Source: Enoplolaimus lenunculus (Eukaryota; Nematoda; Enoplea; Enoplida; Thoracostomopsidae). Taken from it: a stretch of 64,000 bases of DNA. The translations under genes and the position numbers were made by a program. The DNA is taken from NCBI GenBank assembly GCA_030248215.1, contig JASANG010002025.1, forward strand, positions 1-64,000, given 5' to 3'. Below, one piece after another: positions 1 through 10,722 of this stretch (positions are counted from its first letter, which is position 1; every line of letters begins with the position of its first letter). The notes below the pieces were generated by a model. It searched no databases. It had not been told where the DNA came from and worked only from the letters and a program-made list of their open reading frames with translations.

Positions 1-1108
1 CATATAGCAACGCATCCAAATTTCGTACAAGACAATAATGTCCCTTATATAAAAGCAGGTGCACCCTTTGCTGGAAACATGAAGTTGAAATATACAGAGG
101 GTATATTGTTTCATATCCCAACCCGTACACGTTCACTGAAATATTGTTTTGCTTCTCAAATCGGGACATATCCTGTATCTTTACCGGGAAAATAATTCCA
201 TTCATATTGATTTCATTGACAAATTGTGTATAATTAGTTACTCGTTCCGCGTGTTGCTTGAATGATTTATTATGTAATGCTGCTAATATACTCCACAAGA
301 AGCATTTATCATCATTGTTTTGAATATTCAAAATTGCGTGTTTGTTCCGCACCCAGGCAGGTAATTCTTTATACATTGATCCTCGCAATGGTCGGTACTT
401 GCTTATATGAACATCAGCGTGTCGTACTTCTTGTAGCATCCAACCGGATCCTCGCGCTTGAAATTCGTCTAACTTTTTCCTCAGTTCACTGTAGATTGTT
501 GATACCTGTTCACTAATGCTTGATTCGTGCAGGATCGTTCGCGCCTTGCTATTGAAATGTGCTGTCATTGTATTTCCATCTATTTTTTCCAATGCACATT
601 CAACACTAATCCAGATCTTGATCCCATTACTTAAATGCCGACTAAGTAATTCCTGCATTACCATCAACGAATCACTTAAAAATGTTGAAATATCATTGCT
701 AAAACCGTTAGGTATCAAATAATAGCTGTATAAATGACCTTTCAAAGCTTGCCTCCTTTGTTGTAACTTTACGTTGGCGGTCTCCATTCTTTGCTGTTTT
801 TCAGGCGGTTCACCATCAATAATATCTTGAGCCAGTTTTTGTATCAAATCCAAATTTGCAGCTTCATCAATATTGACACGCTGAATATTTGAGACTTGGG
901 GTTGCCAAGAGCGTTTACGTGAGCAGCGTGGTCCGCGTTCCATGTTGTGGTAGTTACGCATATGACGATTGAAGTTGTCTATGCGTGTAAACTGCTTGTC
1001 ACACACGTTGCACGTGCGCTGAGATGCTCTATGAACCGAGTTTTGATTTCGCGCCATATGATCATGCCGTGTAAAATTTGCCAAACAGACGTTACAGGTA
1101 AAAACCAT
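1..1108 (-). CDS. Polinton DNA polymerase B, N-terminal part (continues past left edge)
   Basis: One open frame of about 369 codons starts at the ATG at 1108-1106 and is still open at base 1. Residues 1-60 contain two C2H2-type zinc fingers (CNVC...H and CNVC...H...H). Then come a basic linker, a helical region, and a block with the sequence DDKCFLWSILAAL, followed by VNEINMNGI and FPVKIQDMSRFEKQNNISVN. That block is the conserved N-terminal module of Polinton/adintovirus-type PolB proteins in invertebrates. The exonuclease and polymerase motifs would lie left of the window. Function by family: protein-primed replication of the element. The visible part is unbroken. The start fits a divergent promoter in the 205-bp gap shared with the next gene. 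Confidence 0.72.
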   Translation of the reverse strand, partial: MVFTCNVCLANFTRHDHMARNQNSVHRASQRTCNVCDKQFTRIDNFNRHMRNYHNMERGPRCSRKRSWQPQVSNIQRVNIDEAANLDLIQKLAQDIIDGEPPEKQQRMETANVKLQQRRQALKGHLYSYYLIPNGFSNDISTFLSDSLMVMQELLSRHLSNGIKIWISVECALEKIDGNTMTAHFNSKARTILHESSISEQVSTIYSELRKKLDEFQARGSGWMLQEVRHADVHISKYRPLRGSMYKELPAWVRNKHAILNIQNNDDKCFLWSILAALHNKSFKQHAERVTNYTQFVNEINMNGIIFPVKIQDMSRFEKQNNISVNVYGLGYETIYPLYISTSCFQQRVHLLLYKGHYCLVRNLDALLY

Positions 1109-1313
1109 AGCTGCTTTTAAGGAGTTAATATGAATCTGATTGCAACATTCCTGAACTTTTATACTCTACATTAAAATGTTCTAGAGCATTCCACATTATC
1201 ATCGCAATTATGAACAGGAATATTCTAGAAACTACTCTTAAAATTATTTTGTTGCAGTTTCCAGAAGTTTTAATTATTTGTTGAAGTCGTATTTTTAAAA
1301 TCAGTTTAGCAAA
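1109..1313. promoter_or_regulatory. Divergent intergenic region between PolB and the small Polinton gene
   Basis: This 205-bp AT-rich spacer separates two genes transcribed away from each other. It must hold both promoters if the genes are expressed. No clear TATA box or initiator pair could be singled out. An imperfect repeat of TATTCTAGAA and TGTTCTAGAG (1178-1232) is the only local pattern. Confidence 0.4.
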
Positions 1314-1757
1314 ATGGTAAATGGAGAAGAAATTGTCAACAGTGTGTTTGAAAAGATGGATATTGTTCACTGCGAAAATCCAGAATACGCAATGGAAGAG
1401 GAATTTTGGAATGGGCTAACTCAGGTACTTGGAGTGAACATTAAAATGATTGAATTTCGTGTCGCAGAGAAGTGGAAGATGGCGTTACAGCAAAAAGAAC
1501 AATTTGAGTTGGAGTTGCAGCGAACGCAAATGAAGCAGCCAGCAAATCGCATTATTGACGCACTGCATGCAGGTTACAATACGCGATGCGAGGCGTGTAA
1601 GTTAGATTTGCCAGGCCAAGGTGGACATATGAAATTTGGAGGGTGTATGTCAAGAGATTGTTTTTCGAAACAAGATGTGAATAACATGTGCACTATATAT
1701 GGCATTGATTTTGACGACGAATATTATCAATGTGTTCGTAACATTGTATTTAAATAA
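1314..1757 (+). CDS. Small Cys/His-rich Polinton-associated protein, 147 aa
   Basis: The ORF starts at ATG 1314, 205 bp from the divergent PolB start, and ends at TAA 1757. It is followed by AATAAA-like sequence at 1753-1760. The N-terminal 100 residues look helical and charged (QQKEQFELELQRTQMK). The C-terminal third carries CEAC, then a His and two more Cys in GGHMKFGGC and SRDC, a spacing that could hold one zinc ion. I do not recognise the family. Its position between PolB and the element end suggests a Polinton accessory gene rather than a host gene. The frame looks whole. Confidence 0.55.
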   Translation: MVNGEEIVNSVFEKMDIVHCENPEYAMEEEFWNGLTQVLGVNIKMIEFRVAEKWKMALQQKEQFELELQRTQMKQPANRIIDALHAGYNTRCEACKLDLPGQGGHMKFGGCMSRDCFSKQDVNNMCTIYGIDFDDEYYQCVRNIVFK

Positions 1758-1896
1758 AAATACGTTGTCATTAAATACATCGCGCTTACTGGTCCCAAGC
1801 CCGGATAAAAGCAGAGGGGTTCTAATGCTTTTTATTAACCCAATTCACTGCTGCATTCCAGAAATTTTTGATTTATGAGGTTTACCTTACCCTGTT

Positions 1897-2040
1897 TTTT
1901 TACGATAAACAGCTGACACCAGAAAACAGGTGTCTTGGGTGTGTCTTTTTACGATAAACAGCTGACACAGAGAACAGGTGTTTCGGGTGTGTCTTTTTAC
2001 AATAAACAGCTGACACCAGAAAACAACTGTGTGGGACAGA
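1897..2040. repeat. Three tandem ~49-bp repeats near the Polinton end
   Basis: The unit begins CTTTTTACGATAAACAGCTG and continues through ACAGGTGT and GGGTGTGT. Three copies follow head to tail and the last is the most diverged. CAGCTG and CAGGTG/ACAGGTGT make the unit rich in E-box hexamers. Confidence 0.75.
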
Positions 2041-2044
2041 TGAC

Positions 2045-2395
2045 CTGACTAATGGGTTTACCAGGTGGTAGGTGATTAATAGGTTTACCTGGTGATTAAT
2101 TGGTTTGCTATGTGATTAATAGATTTACCATGTGATTAATTGGTTTGCCAGGCGGTTTACCAAGTGGTTTCCCAGGTGATTAATAGGTTTACCAGGTGAT
2201 TAATTGGTTTGCCAGGCGGTTTACCAAGTGGTTTGCCCAGGTGATTAATAGGTTTACCCAGGTGATTAATAGATTTACCAGGAGATTAATAGATTTACCA
2301 GGTGATTAATAGGTTTAGCTAACGTGATTAATGGATTTACCAGGTGATTTACCCAGGTGATTAATAGGTTTACCTAACGTGATTAATGGCTTTCT
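2045..2395. repeat. Minisatellite, unit ~18-20 bp (GGTGATTAATAGGTTTACCA)
   Basis: About 17 irregular units of GGTGATTAATAGGTTTACC with variants (GGCGGTTTACCAAGTGG) run head to tail. The unit is partly self-complementary (GGTnAA...TTTACC). It abuts the tandem 49-bp repeats on the Polinton side and MITE-1 remains on the other. Confidence 0.8.
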
Positions 2396-2664
2396 GTCCA
2401 CCCCTCCGGGAGGGGGGGTAAAATCCCCATTTTATATCTACTGACGTGAACGTTAAAATTCTTGCTCTAATATCAGGTCAACAGAGAAAACTCGAATATC
2501 ATGTAACATTAGCTTACAAACCACCGCTCCCAAATGATCAATGTGTACAACGGATGGTATGTCACGTGACACTGTGATACATTTATGCGAATATCATATG
2601 ATATTCAAAAATTTCAACAAATATCATATGATATTCAGTGGGACAGTGTAATCTTTGGGTGCTA

Positions 2665-3622
2665 CTGTTTTGCCCCGAATAATGTCACCCACACGTTATA
2701 ATGCGTGCGCTTCGCAAATGTAACGTCCGACAATATAGTTAGCTGAGCGGATTATACAACCTTTGAGTAGACTCTTCGCAAAATTTGAGATTCCTTCATA
2801 ATTTGAATTTTCCGCCAAAATTTCGATTTTCAGCCAAAATACGAATTTTACGCCATAATTTAAATTTTGTTTTTGAAGCTAAAATTTAAATTCGCCCACC
2901 AAAATATTTACGTTCCCGCTAAAATTTGAATGTTCTCGCTAATTTTTGAATGTATTGGCCAAAATTTATATTTCATGACAAAAGTTGAAGAATTTGAATT
3001 TCCCGCCAAAATTTGAATTTCCCGCCAGAATTTAATTTTTTTTCGCCAAAATTGTTATTTCCCACCAAGTTTCATAAATCACCCTCACTGATGCGACGGA
3101 AATAGCTTTTTGTAAACAGTGTGGACATATATACTGTCTGTTAAAAACGGTAGTGACGTTGCATATGCAGAGCGCACGCATTATAACCGTGAGTGACATA
3201 ACAGGGAGGTAATAAGTGGGGGTCTCCATTTTGAGTCCCAATCAATAGGAGTCCGTATACCTAATAAAAGTCCGTAAGCGGATAGAGTCCGTAAACCCTA
3301 ATTAGAGTCCATAAATGTTAATTATCCGAATTGTAGTGTATAAATGACTCCAGGACTAAACAAAACAAGGTTCGAACCTTTAAAGTGTACTTAAATTTTG
3401 AAAGAACATTCCTAAGTATAACCCTGCATTATCGCTCAAGCTTTTAATGCAAGGTAAAAACCGTTTAATTCAACGGATAGTTGCAATACCGAATATATCA
3501 GTAAGGAAGGGTGTCGCAGGGCTGGTTGAAAATAAATAACAGTCCTTAACCGAATAACAAGGGGGTTGCCTTCTGGAGAGACTAAATAAATATCAGTCCC
3601 CCTCTTATTTGGGTCACTACAG
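2665..3622. mobile_element. MITE-2 (Tc1/mariner-like), interrupted
   Basis: The ends CTGTTTTGCCCCGAATAA and CTTATTTGGGTCACTACAG form the MITE-2 inverted repeat. TA at 2663-2664 and 3623-3624 is the target duplication inside MITE-1 (GGGTGCTAATAAATG when rejoined). The interior matches the 63,150-63,580 copy (GTCTCCATTTTGAGTCCC, AAACCCTAATTAGAGTCC). A MITE-3 sits in its left TIR. Confidence 0.85.
2683..3198. mobile_element. MITE-3 copy (516 bp) inserted in the MITE-2 left TIR
   Basis: The inverted ends are TGTCACCCACACGTTATAAT and the complement of CGCATTATAACCGTGAGTGACA. The target duplication is TAA (2680-2682 and 3199-3201), which fits PIF/Harbinger TWA preference. Its middle (2775-3055) is a degenerate minisatellite of the GGCGGGAAATTCAAATTTT type, here mostly on the opposite strand. 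Confidence 0.85.
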
Positions 3623-3958
3623 TAATAAATGAATGAAAAGTCGAACGAAAGAGACACAGATGTGCTTTAAATCCTAAATACACAAATGCGAAACGTATCC
3701 GACACAAAAACGCTTACAACTACAGCTTTAATATTTCAAAAATTAAAATTTCACATTCTAATATCATATGATATTCGCAGACAATAACTCGAACATCATA
3801 TGACATTGAAGAAAAAAGGTGACCTACAGATAATATTAGCAGACAAATACAATTTTTTGAATACGATATGGAGTCTACAAGCAGACAAAATGTTACCCAA
3901 TAGTCTAATGGGGACAAAACGTGTTCCAAGCTACCCCGGTTATAACGTGAACCCGGCA

Positions 3959-6615
3959 TCACTTGTTTGATGTTAATAGCAAGTTTTGAAAATATGCTGC
4001 GGTTAGTTTTGCAATTCGACCTTTCTGGAGGTTGGATTGCGATTTTAGAGGATTTTGAGTTCAAATTTCGCGCATAAATTTGTGTTAGGAGTTTGTTAGT
4101 TCTTCGGAAGGTCAAGTTTAGTTCTGATAATGTTTTCTGAAGTTTTCGCAGGATGTTCAAAGAATTTTATGGTTTTGGAGTGAAATCTATGAGAATTGTA
4201 AAAAAAAAAACAAAAACGGTTTATGTTAAATAGGGTTTGCTCTCGTACCCGATCGGCCGGTACAAGCGCAGACGGGCTTTCCCGGTACGGGTTGCTGTAA
4301 AATTTCTAATCAGAAAACTGGTCAAAATCTGTTCTGAGTGAAAAGGTTGCAAATGTTATTTTGAGTCGATTGCATTAAGGCTGTAAAGGAACAATAATAA
4401 ATATAAAGTGATTCAAAACATAGTACCCCTCCTCGGACTCCACCATCATCGGAGGTATTATCGTCCGCGTCGGAAAGGTTACTCGTTTTGCCGAAAACGT
4501 CTGTGCCACTGAATCTGCTGGCGGCCGAGTTCCGTCTGGCGACGTCTGAAGCGGGCCGGTGGGCTACAGGTCCACCGGCTCAAGGAGACATTGAAGCATG
4601 AGAAACTCAGCATCGGCAGGAGGCGGATCAGGTAAACGGAAAGTTAAGGGTAGATTTCATGAAAATATGACGGACTTAGGTCTAAATGAGGTTTTTTGAA
4701 ATATACGTATGATACGAGTTCTGTATGACATTCAATATTATTTCAGTTAATAAACTAGAGATGTCCAATTTTATAAGTGACATAAGCCCGAAATTTTCGG
4801 AGGTGTTTCCAAGATCTTGATGCAGTCATGACATTGAGATTATTGTTTTTGCTATTTGGCTAGCCATTGTTTTCGTTTAATCCCCACAAGACGGGGTTGT
4901 GTTGTTATTTCTAGCATGTTTGTACTGAGAAGATGAGTGCACTGGGAGCCTGTGATGGAAAACCCAACAAGGGCATGGATGAGCGGAGTAGCATAACTAG
5001 ACACAGTAGCCGGTTTCAATCAACAGCCAAGTATGGGTGGCAAAGACATTAGTCTAGGGTAACCAACCTTATATTATCTACCCCGGTTTTTCCTATATAA
5101 ACTAAAATAAATTATTAGCTTGGCGGTTCATTTTACTACACACAGGGAAGGCGTCTCATATTTAATAAACAGTGCCTGAAGTTTTAGACATTCATGTTTC
5201 ATAATACATAATGACACCTGAAATATATGTCTTGAACTCAAAATGTTAAATTCTGAATTTTGTCAAAAATATGGGTCTTAAACTTCTCAGACTTGAACGT
5301 TTGGAATGTAAGACTTTTTTCACACATTTTTACAACAAATCGGTATATCTGATGTATCAGACATAATTTTTCTGATTTTTGGGACATAAGTTACGAAAAA
5401 ATGATATGACCGGGACGTCGAGTTAAAAGGGGACCTGAAGCTCAACAAAATGACCATTTTTATAGCCAAATATGCGTCCAAGACATAAAACTGCACCTAA
5501 AATTCAATTATTTGTACACACTCCTAAATAATAGAAACCGTACATCTCGCTTGATTAAACTAAAACAAGAAATCAGTTTCCTAATTTCACGCAATTATGT
5601 TATGAAGTTATAAATATATTTTATAATGTCGCTCGCACGGTAAAGCGGTGTAGCTAGCAAAACTAAACAGTACCGTTAATGAATTTACTCTAGTATAATC
5701 TAAATGATTTCAAGCGGCTTATAACCCCCGAAGTTTTCCGAGACTTAGAAAACACGGTTAGAATGTACACAGTAACCTGCAGGGCTAAGTTTTGCTTGAT
5801 TAATCCGCCCGCGCATAAAGTACTTTTAAGCTAGGTCATCTACAGAAATGCAATCCTGGCGGCGCTTACGGTGATCGTTTTAAGTATATGCATATTAGTT
5901 TGAACTGTCTCACCAAACATGTTTTTTGTTTACGATTGAAGAATTATGAACAAATGCTAACTTAAAGCGCCATACACACTGTATTACGTGCGGCATTAAT
6001 CCAGATTGCCCTACGTGTGCGTCTGCTTATTGTTAGGTTTTTAGTGCAGCGTCGTCTTAATATTATACGTAATGCTGGTTACAGATGCCTACGCAGTAAC
6101 GACTGAGATACTTGGCTGTAAGTAGACTTAGTTTAGACCTATGCTTAGGCTCAGTTGGCACGTTCGTATAGTACCAAATTTAACATTATTTCTTTTGTGG
6201 AACATTTTAACACCCCTACATGTATTACGTGGGCCCTGTCGGACAGTTGTTCACAGGAACGTAACCCAATGGGTGCAAGGTACTGCCCTTCTAAAAGTTA
6301 TGAATAGGTTTAATACAACATATAAGTGCATTACACAACTCTTACCAAAGAGAACAATGTTTTAAACACACTATACTTGACGTGGACTTATTTTTTCAAA
6401 AGCTAGGCGGACATATGTTGTTTATAACAACGATTTAGGAATGTCCCTTGTTTGGGTAAAAAGGTGGTGGACTTTGAACTATGTGACCTTGCTGTAGAAC
6501 GCTGCATGTGCGAAACGTGCTAGTTACAACGTGTGATCGACATACGTTTGTAACCAATATTATTCTGAGTATAAAAAAATTAAGGTCAATACAGTTAAGA
6601 CAAGAACGTCTTGGC
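3959..6615. other. Non-coding stretch with one GC-rich island
   Basis: No gene could be supported on either strand. At 4420-4650 there is a markedly GC-richer island with codon-like periodicity in several frames and broken by stops; it could be a relic of a mobile element coding region, but no domain was recognised. A 39-codon open frame at 4933-5052 (+) has no recognisable product. No further channel exon was found on the minus strand. Confidence 0.4.
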
Positions 6616-7244
6616 TTATGCGGGATTCACGTTATAACCGGGGTAGGCGGGACACGGTTTGTCAAATATTGGTTCGACATCAACGTTAAAATTCGGGCTC
6701 TTATATCGGGTCAACAGACAAAACTCGAATGTCATATGACATTCTCTGACAGACCACCGCTCTCAAACGATCATTGTGTACAAAGGACGGTATTTCACGT
6801 GATACTGTGGGACATTTATGCGAATATCATATGATGTTCTCAATTTCAACGAATATCATATAATATTCAACGGGACAGTGTAACCTTTGGGTACTAATAA
6901 ATGAATAAAAAGTTGAACAACAGCGGCACAAATGTGCTTAAAATACCACATACACGCCCGAAAATCGATTCCGGCACAAAATCGCTGAACCATAGCTTCA
7001 AAATTCAAAAATTCAATTTTCAAATTCTAGTATATGATATTGAACAGGACAATTTGGGTATGTTACCTCAAGTATGCAGACATTTGAAAATATGTCATAT
7101 GATATTGGCACACAATACCTAGAATATCATATGATGTTGAAGAACAAAACGTGATTCACACATGATAATAGCAGACAAATACGAATTTTTGAATACGATA
7201 GGGGGTTTATAAGCAGACAAAATGTTACCCAATAGTCTAATGGG

Positions 7245-9035
7245 TATAGATGGGCACCGGATATCCGGATGTCCCGATATCCGGATATGAAAAATATCCG
7301 GATATGTATTCGAAATAAAACGTGTATCCGGATATCCGGATATTCGGATATCCGGATATCCGGATATCGGGATATCCGCCGGATATCCGAAATGCTTTTG
7401 TCTAAAAGTTTTTTTGCAATAATTTGCATGGTTTCACCACTAAAGTAGCTGGAGCTGACGAAAAAAATTCTGTATCAAAAACCTCACCAGAATCCTAAAC
7501 CACATTCTTGCACAATTGTTCCATGATGATTCAAAATCTTTATTGCTTAAGCAAAAATTGTAATAATAGAAACCTCTACGGCCGTAAAAGTAACATTGGC
7601 CTGAGTTTCTGTAGAATTCGATATACGGCTGGGTTTCACACAGGTCTAGCTTTATATGTAAATTCAATGCAACGCTAATTTACCTCTGGGACGTTTTAGC
7701 GGTTTTATTTAACACAAACTTTTGAGTTAACACTTCGTGTATCCTAGAATGATGATAGCAAGTTTACTGAAAACAGTATGGTATAGACTACAGATGAACA
7801 CCGGATATCCGGTCCGGATAAGAAAAATGTCTAACGACTTTACCTTACAAATTGTCCCGACTCCCCACATAAATTTTTTGTGATAAAATGATATGGCCAT
7901 TCATTACCTTACAATGTGTCCTCTCATCATAATACTTTCGTTATAAAATAGGGTCCTACCTATTAATTTTCCCGCTAAGAAAATTTTTTGGAGAAAAATT
8001 GCGTTTCAAAACATTTACCATCCCTCCCATTTAGAAAGTTCTCGATCCGCTGCTGAAAGCGCGACACCAGTATAAGTAACATGGGTTGATATTTGTACGA
8101 CTTAGCGTAAGTGTATTACAATCCGGTTCTTTGTTCTTGGAACTAAAACGATTCAAGTATATATAGTTCAAGGGAAGGGTTATATTCGATTGAATCTGTA
8201 TTGCAGTGGTTTAAATAAGACAAAGGACAAGCCAAATCAACTCAATTTCAAGTTGGCAACGCAAGTATTTATTTAGTAGTCTGTAGCAATCTTCTAAACT
8301 GAACACCCAGAACTATTGAGGTGCTGCAGTGACTAGTGAGTGACCCCGAATAACAGGTGGGACTAATATTTATTTGTATATATTTGGTCCTGGATTCATT
8401 TATGCGCTACAGTTTTGACATTTATGGACTCTAATTAGGGTTTAGGGACTCTATGCGCTTACGGACTCTTATTAGGGATACGGACTCCTATTAATTGGGA
8501 CTCAATATGGGTACCCTCTCTTATTCGGGTCACTACAGTACTGCACTCAAAATAATATTTCTGATATTTAAGAAAAAATTCTTACATTTCAGAAATAGCA
8601 AGTTGCACTTGAAAAGCATTTATGTTATAACAGAAATGTTTTAAAAAAACGTTTTGAAAACGTTTTCCAGTTATTTTATGAAAAATTGTTCTTAAATATC
8701 AGCAAAACTTTTCAGATTTGCCAGATAAAACACATTTCTGAATAAATTCAGAAATAGTTTTTTTTCTGTGTGGCATAATAAATACTGATTATTAGAATTG
8801 TATTTTTTACGCTCATATCAATTTGTTTTAGGGTCAGAGTACGTCCTTTAGAGCAACAAGTTAAAACAAGTGCTTAAGAAACGAAAATTGAGATTCGGAA
8901 ACTCAAAAAACACAAAATCGAGCTTCGGATATCCGAAATAGAAAATTTCATTTCGGATATCCGGATATCCGGATAAATATCCGGCAAGAATTGCAGGATA
9001 TCCGGAAATGAAAAAACATCCGATGCCCATCACTA
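7245..9035. mobile_element. hAT-like element with ATATCCGG arrays
   Basis: The ends read TATAGATGGGCACCGGAT and, inverted, TAGTGATGGGCATCGGAT. An 8-bp target duplication, CTAATGGG (7237-7244) and CTAATAGG (9036-9043), with one mismatch, is diagnostic of hAT. Both ends consist of tandem, partly palindromic GGATATCC/ATATCCGG. A second internal copy of the start (GATGAACACCGGATATCC, about 7794) suggests a nested or tandem end. A short MITE-2 lies inside. No transposase frame was seen, so it is non-autonomous. Confidence 0.75.
8324..8538. mobile_element. Internally deleted MITE-2 (215 bp) inside the hAT-like element
   Basis: The left end reads CTGCAGTGACTAGTGAGTGA and the right end CTTATTCGGGTCACTACAG, followed by TA. 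The TTCATTTATGCGCTACA and GGACTCTAATTAGGGTTTAGG blocks identify MITE-2. The element is about half length. The same insertion is present in the related hAT copy at 45,840-49,317, so MITE-2 entered before the hAT element was copied. Confidence 0.8.
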
Positions 9036-9389
9036 CTAATAGGGACAAAACGTGTCCCAAGCTGCCCCGGTTAGAACGTGAACCCGGCATTATCAGAAGA
9101 ATGTAATAGGCTTGAAAATATAAGGTCTATCCAAAATATTTGACAGTATCATTCGTTCATTCATGAATCGTGGAAATCGTGTCAAAAATGCAAAACACTT
9201 TCTTGTTTTAACAAAAACGTCTACATTGATGAGAAAACAGCGTTGTGAAAGAAACGGCGTTTTGGACACGATTTTTTAATTACTGCTTGCCTATTTTAAA
9301 CTATGCTGAACAATTTTATTTTAAGATTTGTATTTTAAACTTGTATTTACAATTCTGCACTATTGTGAAAATACGTTCAGTATTTTGCC

Positions 9390-10181
9390 AATCATACGTT
9401 GTCTGTCAATATCATATGATCATTTTGAAAATGTCTACTGAGTCAGCTGCATAACTAGGTTTGGAATATCATATGATACTTATCGACATGTAATTGGCGG
9501 GAAATTCAAATTTTGGTGGGAAATTCAAGTTTTGGCGGGAAATTCAAATTTTGGCGGGAAATTCAAATTTTGGCGGGAGAATTCAAATTTTGGCGGCAAA
9601 TTCAAATTTAGACGGGAAAATTCAAAATTTGGCGGGAAATTCACATTTTGGCGGGAAAATTCAAATTTTGGCGGGAAAATTCAAATTTTGGTTGAAAGAT
9701 CAAATTTTGGCGGCAAATTCAAATTCAGGTGGGAAAATTCAAATTTTGGCGGGAAATTCAAATTTTCGCGGGAAATTCAAATTTTGGCGCAAAAATTCAA
9801 AATTTGGCGGGAAAATTCAAATTTTGGCAAAAAAATTCGAATTTGGGAGGAATATTCAAAATTTTAGCGGATTGTATACGTCTTAAACTACATAATGGAA
9901 TATCATATGATATTTCAAATCCGTCTTTGAATATCATATCATATATGCTGTTAATTTGGAATATCATATGATATTCAACAATATGTCTCATTACGTCACC
10001 TGACATTCGAACACTTGTATGCTGAGATAACATAAATACCCGTACTTTGTATAGCAATATCACATGATATTCGACCTTTGCTTGTCCGTATCATATGATG
10101 GTAACAAAAATTTATGTTGATGTCGAATCAACATATGACAAAACGTGACCCGACTGCCCCAGTTATAACGTGAACCCCGCA
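9390..10181. mobile_element. MITE-1b copy carrying a minisatellite
   Basis: The right end matches MITE-1 (GTTATAACGTGAACCCCGCA at 10181). The internal part shares GTCTGTCAATATCATATGAT and GATGTCGAATCAACAT with the 16,989-17,799 copy. The left TIR is missing. The middle is the GGCGGGAAATTC array at 9494-9872. Confidence 0.75.
9494..9872. repeat. E2F/CHR-like minisatellite array, ~19 units
   Basis: The consensus is GGCGGGAAATTCAAATTTT, 19-21 bp. Because the unit length floats around a multiple of three, long spurious frames reading GNSNFGGKFKFW appear; they are not genes. Each unit junction TTTTGGCGGGAAA matches the E2F consensus, and TTCAAA is the complement of the CHR element TTTGAA. Confidence 0.9.
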
Positions 10182-10387
10182 TGATATCCGGTTTTGTTGT
10201 AGAAATGCTGGAAATTTCGTAACTTGTATAGTCACAGTTAGTTGTAAACTTGTTAAAAATTATTCAGTGTTATATATTGTAATTGTGCAATTCAGAATTT
10301 TAATTTTTTTGCTTCCTTTCGCGTTTTATTTTTTTACGCCCTGATTAGTAAGTACCTTAGTGCACAAGATCGTCCATTCGCTTGTCT

Positions 10388-10549
10388 ATGTTTCCACCTT
10401 GGTTCAAGTCCGAGGTAAACCGTGACACTTGGCAATCCATAATTCGCCCTGCAAAAAGTCAAAGAATACTAAAGACCACTTTGCAGCTGAAGGTCAACAA
10501 GCCGGAGGTACCAAACTTTGCTGGAGCTAAACGAGCAATCGAAGCATGA
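10388..10549 (+). CDS. Short open frame, 53 aa, unrecognised
   Basis: The frame from ATG 10388 to TGA 10549 has mixed, codon-like composition (MFPPWFKSEVNRDTWQ at the start, KVNKPEVPNFAGAKRAIEA at the end) in an otherwise AT-rich spacer. It lies just beyond the last visible channel exon and on the opposite strand. I do not recognise it. It may be a chance frame or an exon or relic fragment of an unknown gene. Confidence 0.2.
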   Translation: MFPPWFKSEVNRDTWQSIIRPAKSQRILKTTLQLKVNKPEVPNFAGAKRAIEA

Positions 10550-10722
10550 TACTATTAAAAACTAGGTTAACAAAATACTGGCAAGTTCCGGAACATGGTT
10601 AAAAGTGTTTTGACATTTCTATTGTGCCGTAGTTTTCAATTTAAAAAATGTTTATTAGCTTAGATTACCTATCTACCAGTATAGTACCTGCTACGAGATA
10701 CAATTATCAAATGCAGACTTAC

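Larger units (their letters stand above)
1..2400. mobile_element. Terminal part of a Polinton/Maverick (self-synthesizing transposon), right boundary uncertain
   Basis: Two divergent genes sit here: a DNA polymerase B 5' region on the minus strand that leaves the window at base 1, and a small Cys-rich gene on the plus strand. A protein-primed PolB whose N-terminus carries C2H2 fingers is typical of animal Polintons. Only one end is in view. It probably extends 1.5-2.4 kb inward from its terminus, through two minisatellites at 1897-2040 and 2045-2395. I could not locate the terminal inverted repeat or a 6-bp target duplication, because the other end is outside. The visible genes look unbroken, so the insertion may be fairly recent. 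Wholeness of the whole element cannot be judged. Confidence 0.7.
2440..3958. mobile_element. MITE-1 copy split by a nested MITE-2, itself split by a MITE-3
   Basis: The left half (2440-2664) and right half (3623-3958) match the two halves of intact MITE-1 copies such as 41070-41723. The right TIR ends at CCCGGCA, 3958. The left TIR is lost or degenerate. The interruption is a MITE-2 with a TA target duplication. The palindrome AATATCATATGATATT lies at 2590s, 2620s and 3763-3778. Confidence 0.85.
6619..9089. mobile_element. MITE-1 copy with a nested hAT-like element
   Basis: The left TIR begins TGCGGGATTCACGTTATAAC at 6619 and the right TIR ends GAACCCGGCA at 9089. TTA flanks both sides (6616-6618 and 9090-9092). 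The body is full length to 7244, where a hAT-like element interrupts it 45 bp before the right TIR. ATATCATATGATRTT palindromes occur at about 6823, 6852 and 7120. Confidence 0.88.

Noticed and set aside
2045-2395. CRISPR-like array
   Set aside because: Units are contiguous without unique spacers of constant length, and the genome is eukaryotic.
3720-4160. 146-codon minus-strand frame
   Set aside because: Half of it lies inside MITE-1 and its TIR; no domain.
4420-4650. GC-rich island with periodic codon-like sequence
   Set aside because: Stops in every frame and no recognisable domain; listed only as an island.
9494-9971. Long open frames reading GNSNFGGKFKFW (also 24,261, 36,968, 38,044, 43,777)
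   Set aside because: They are translations of the 19-21 bp minisatellite, open on both strands and in several frames, with no start context or conservation.
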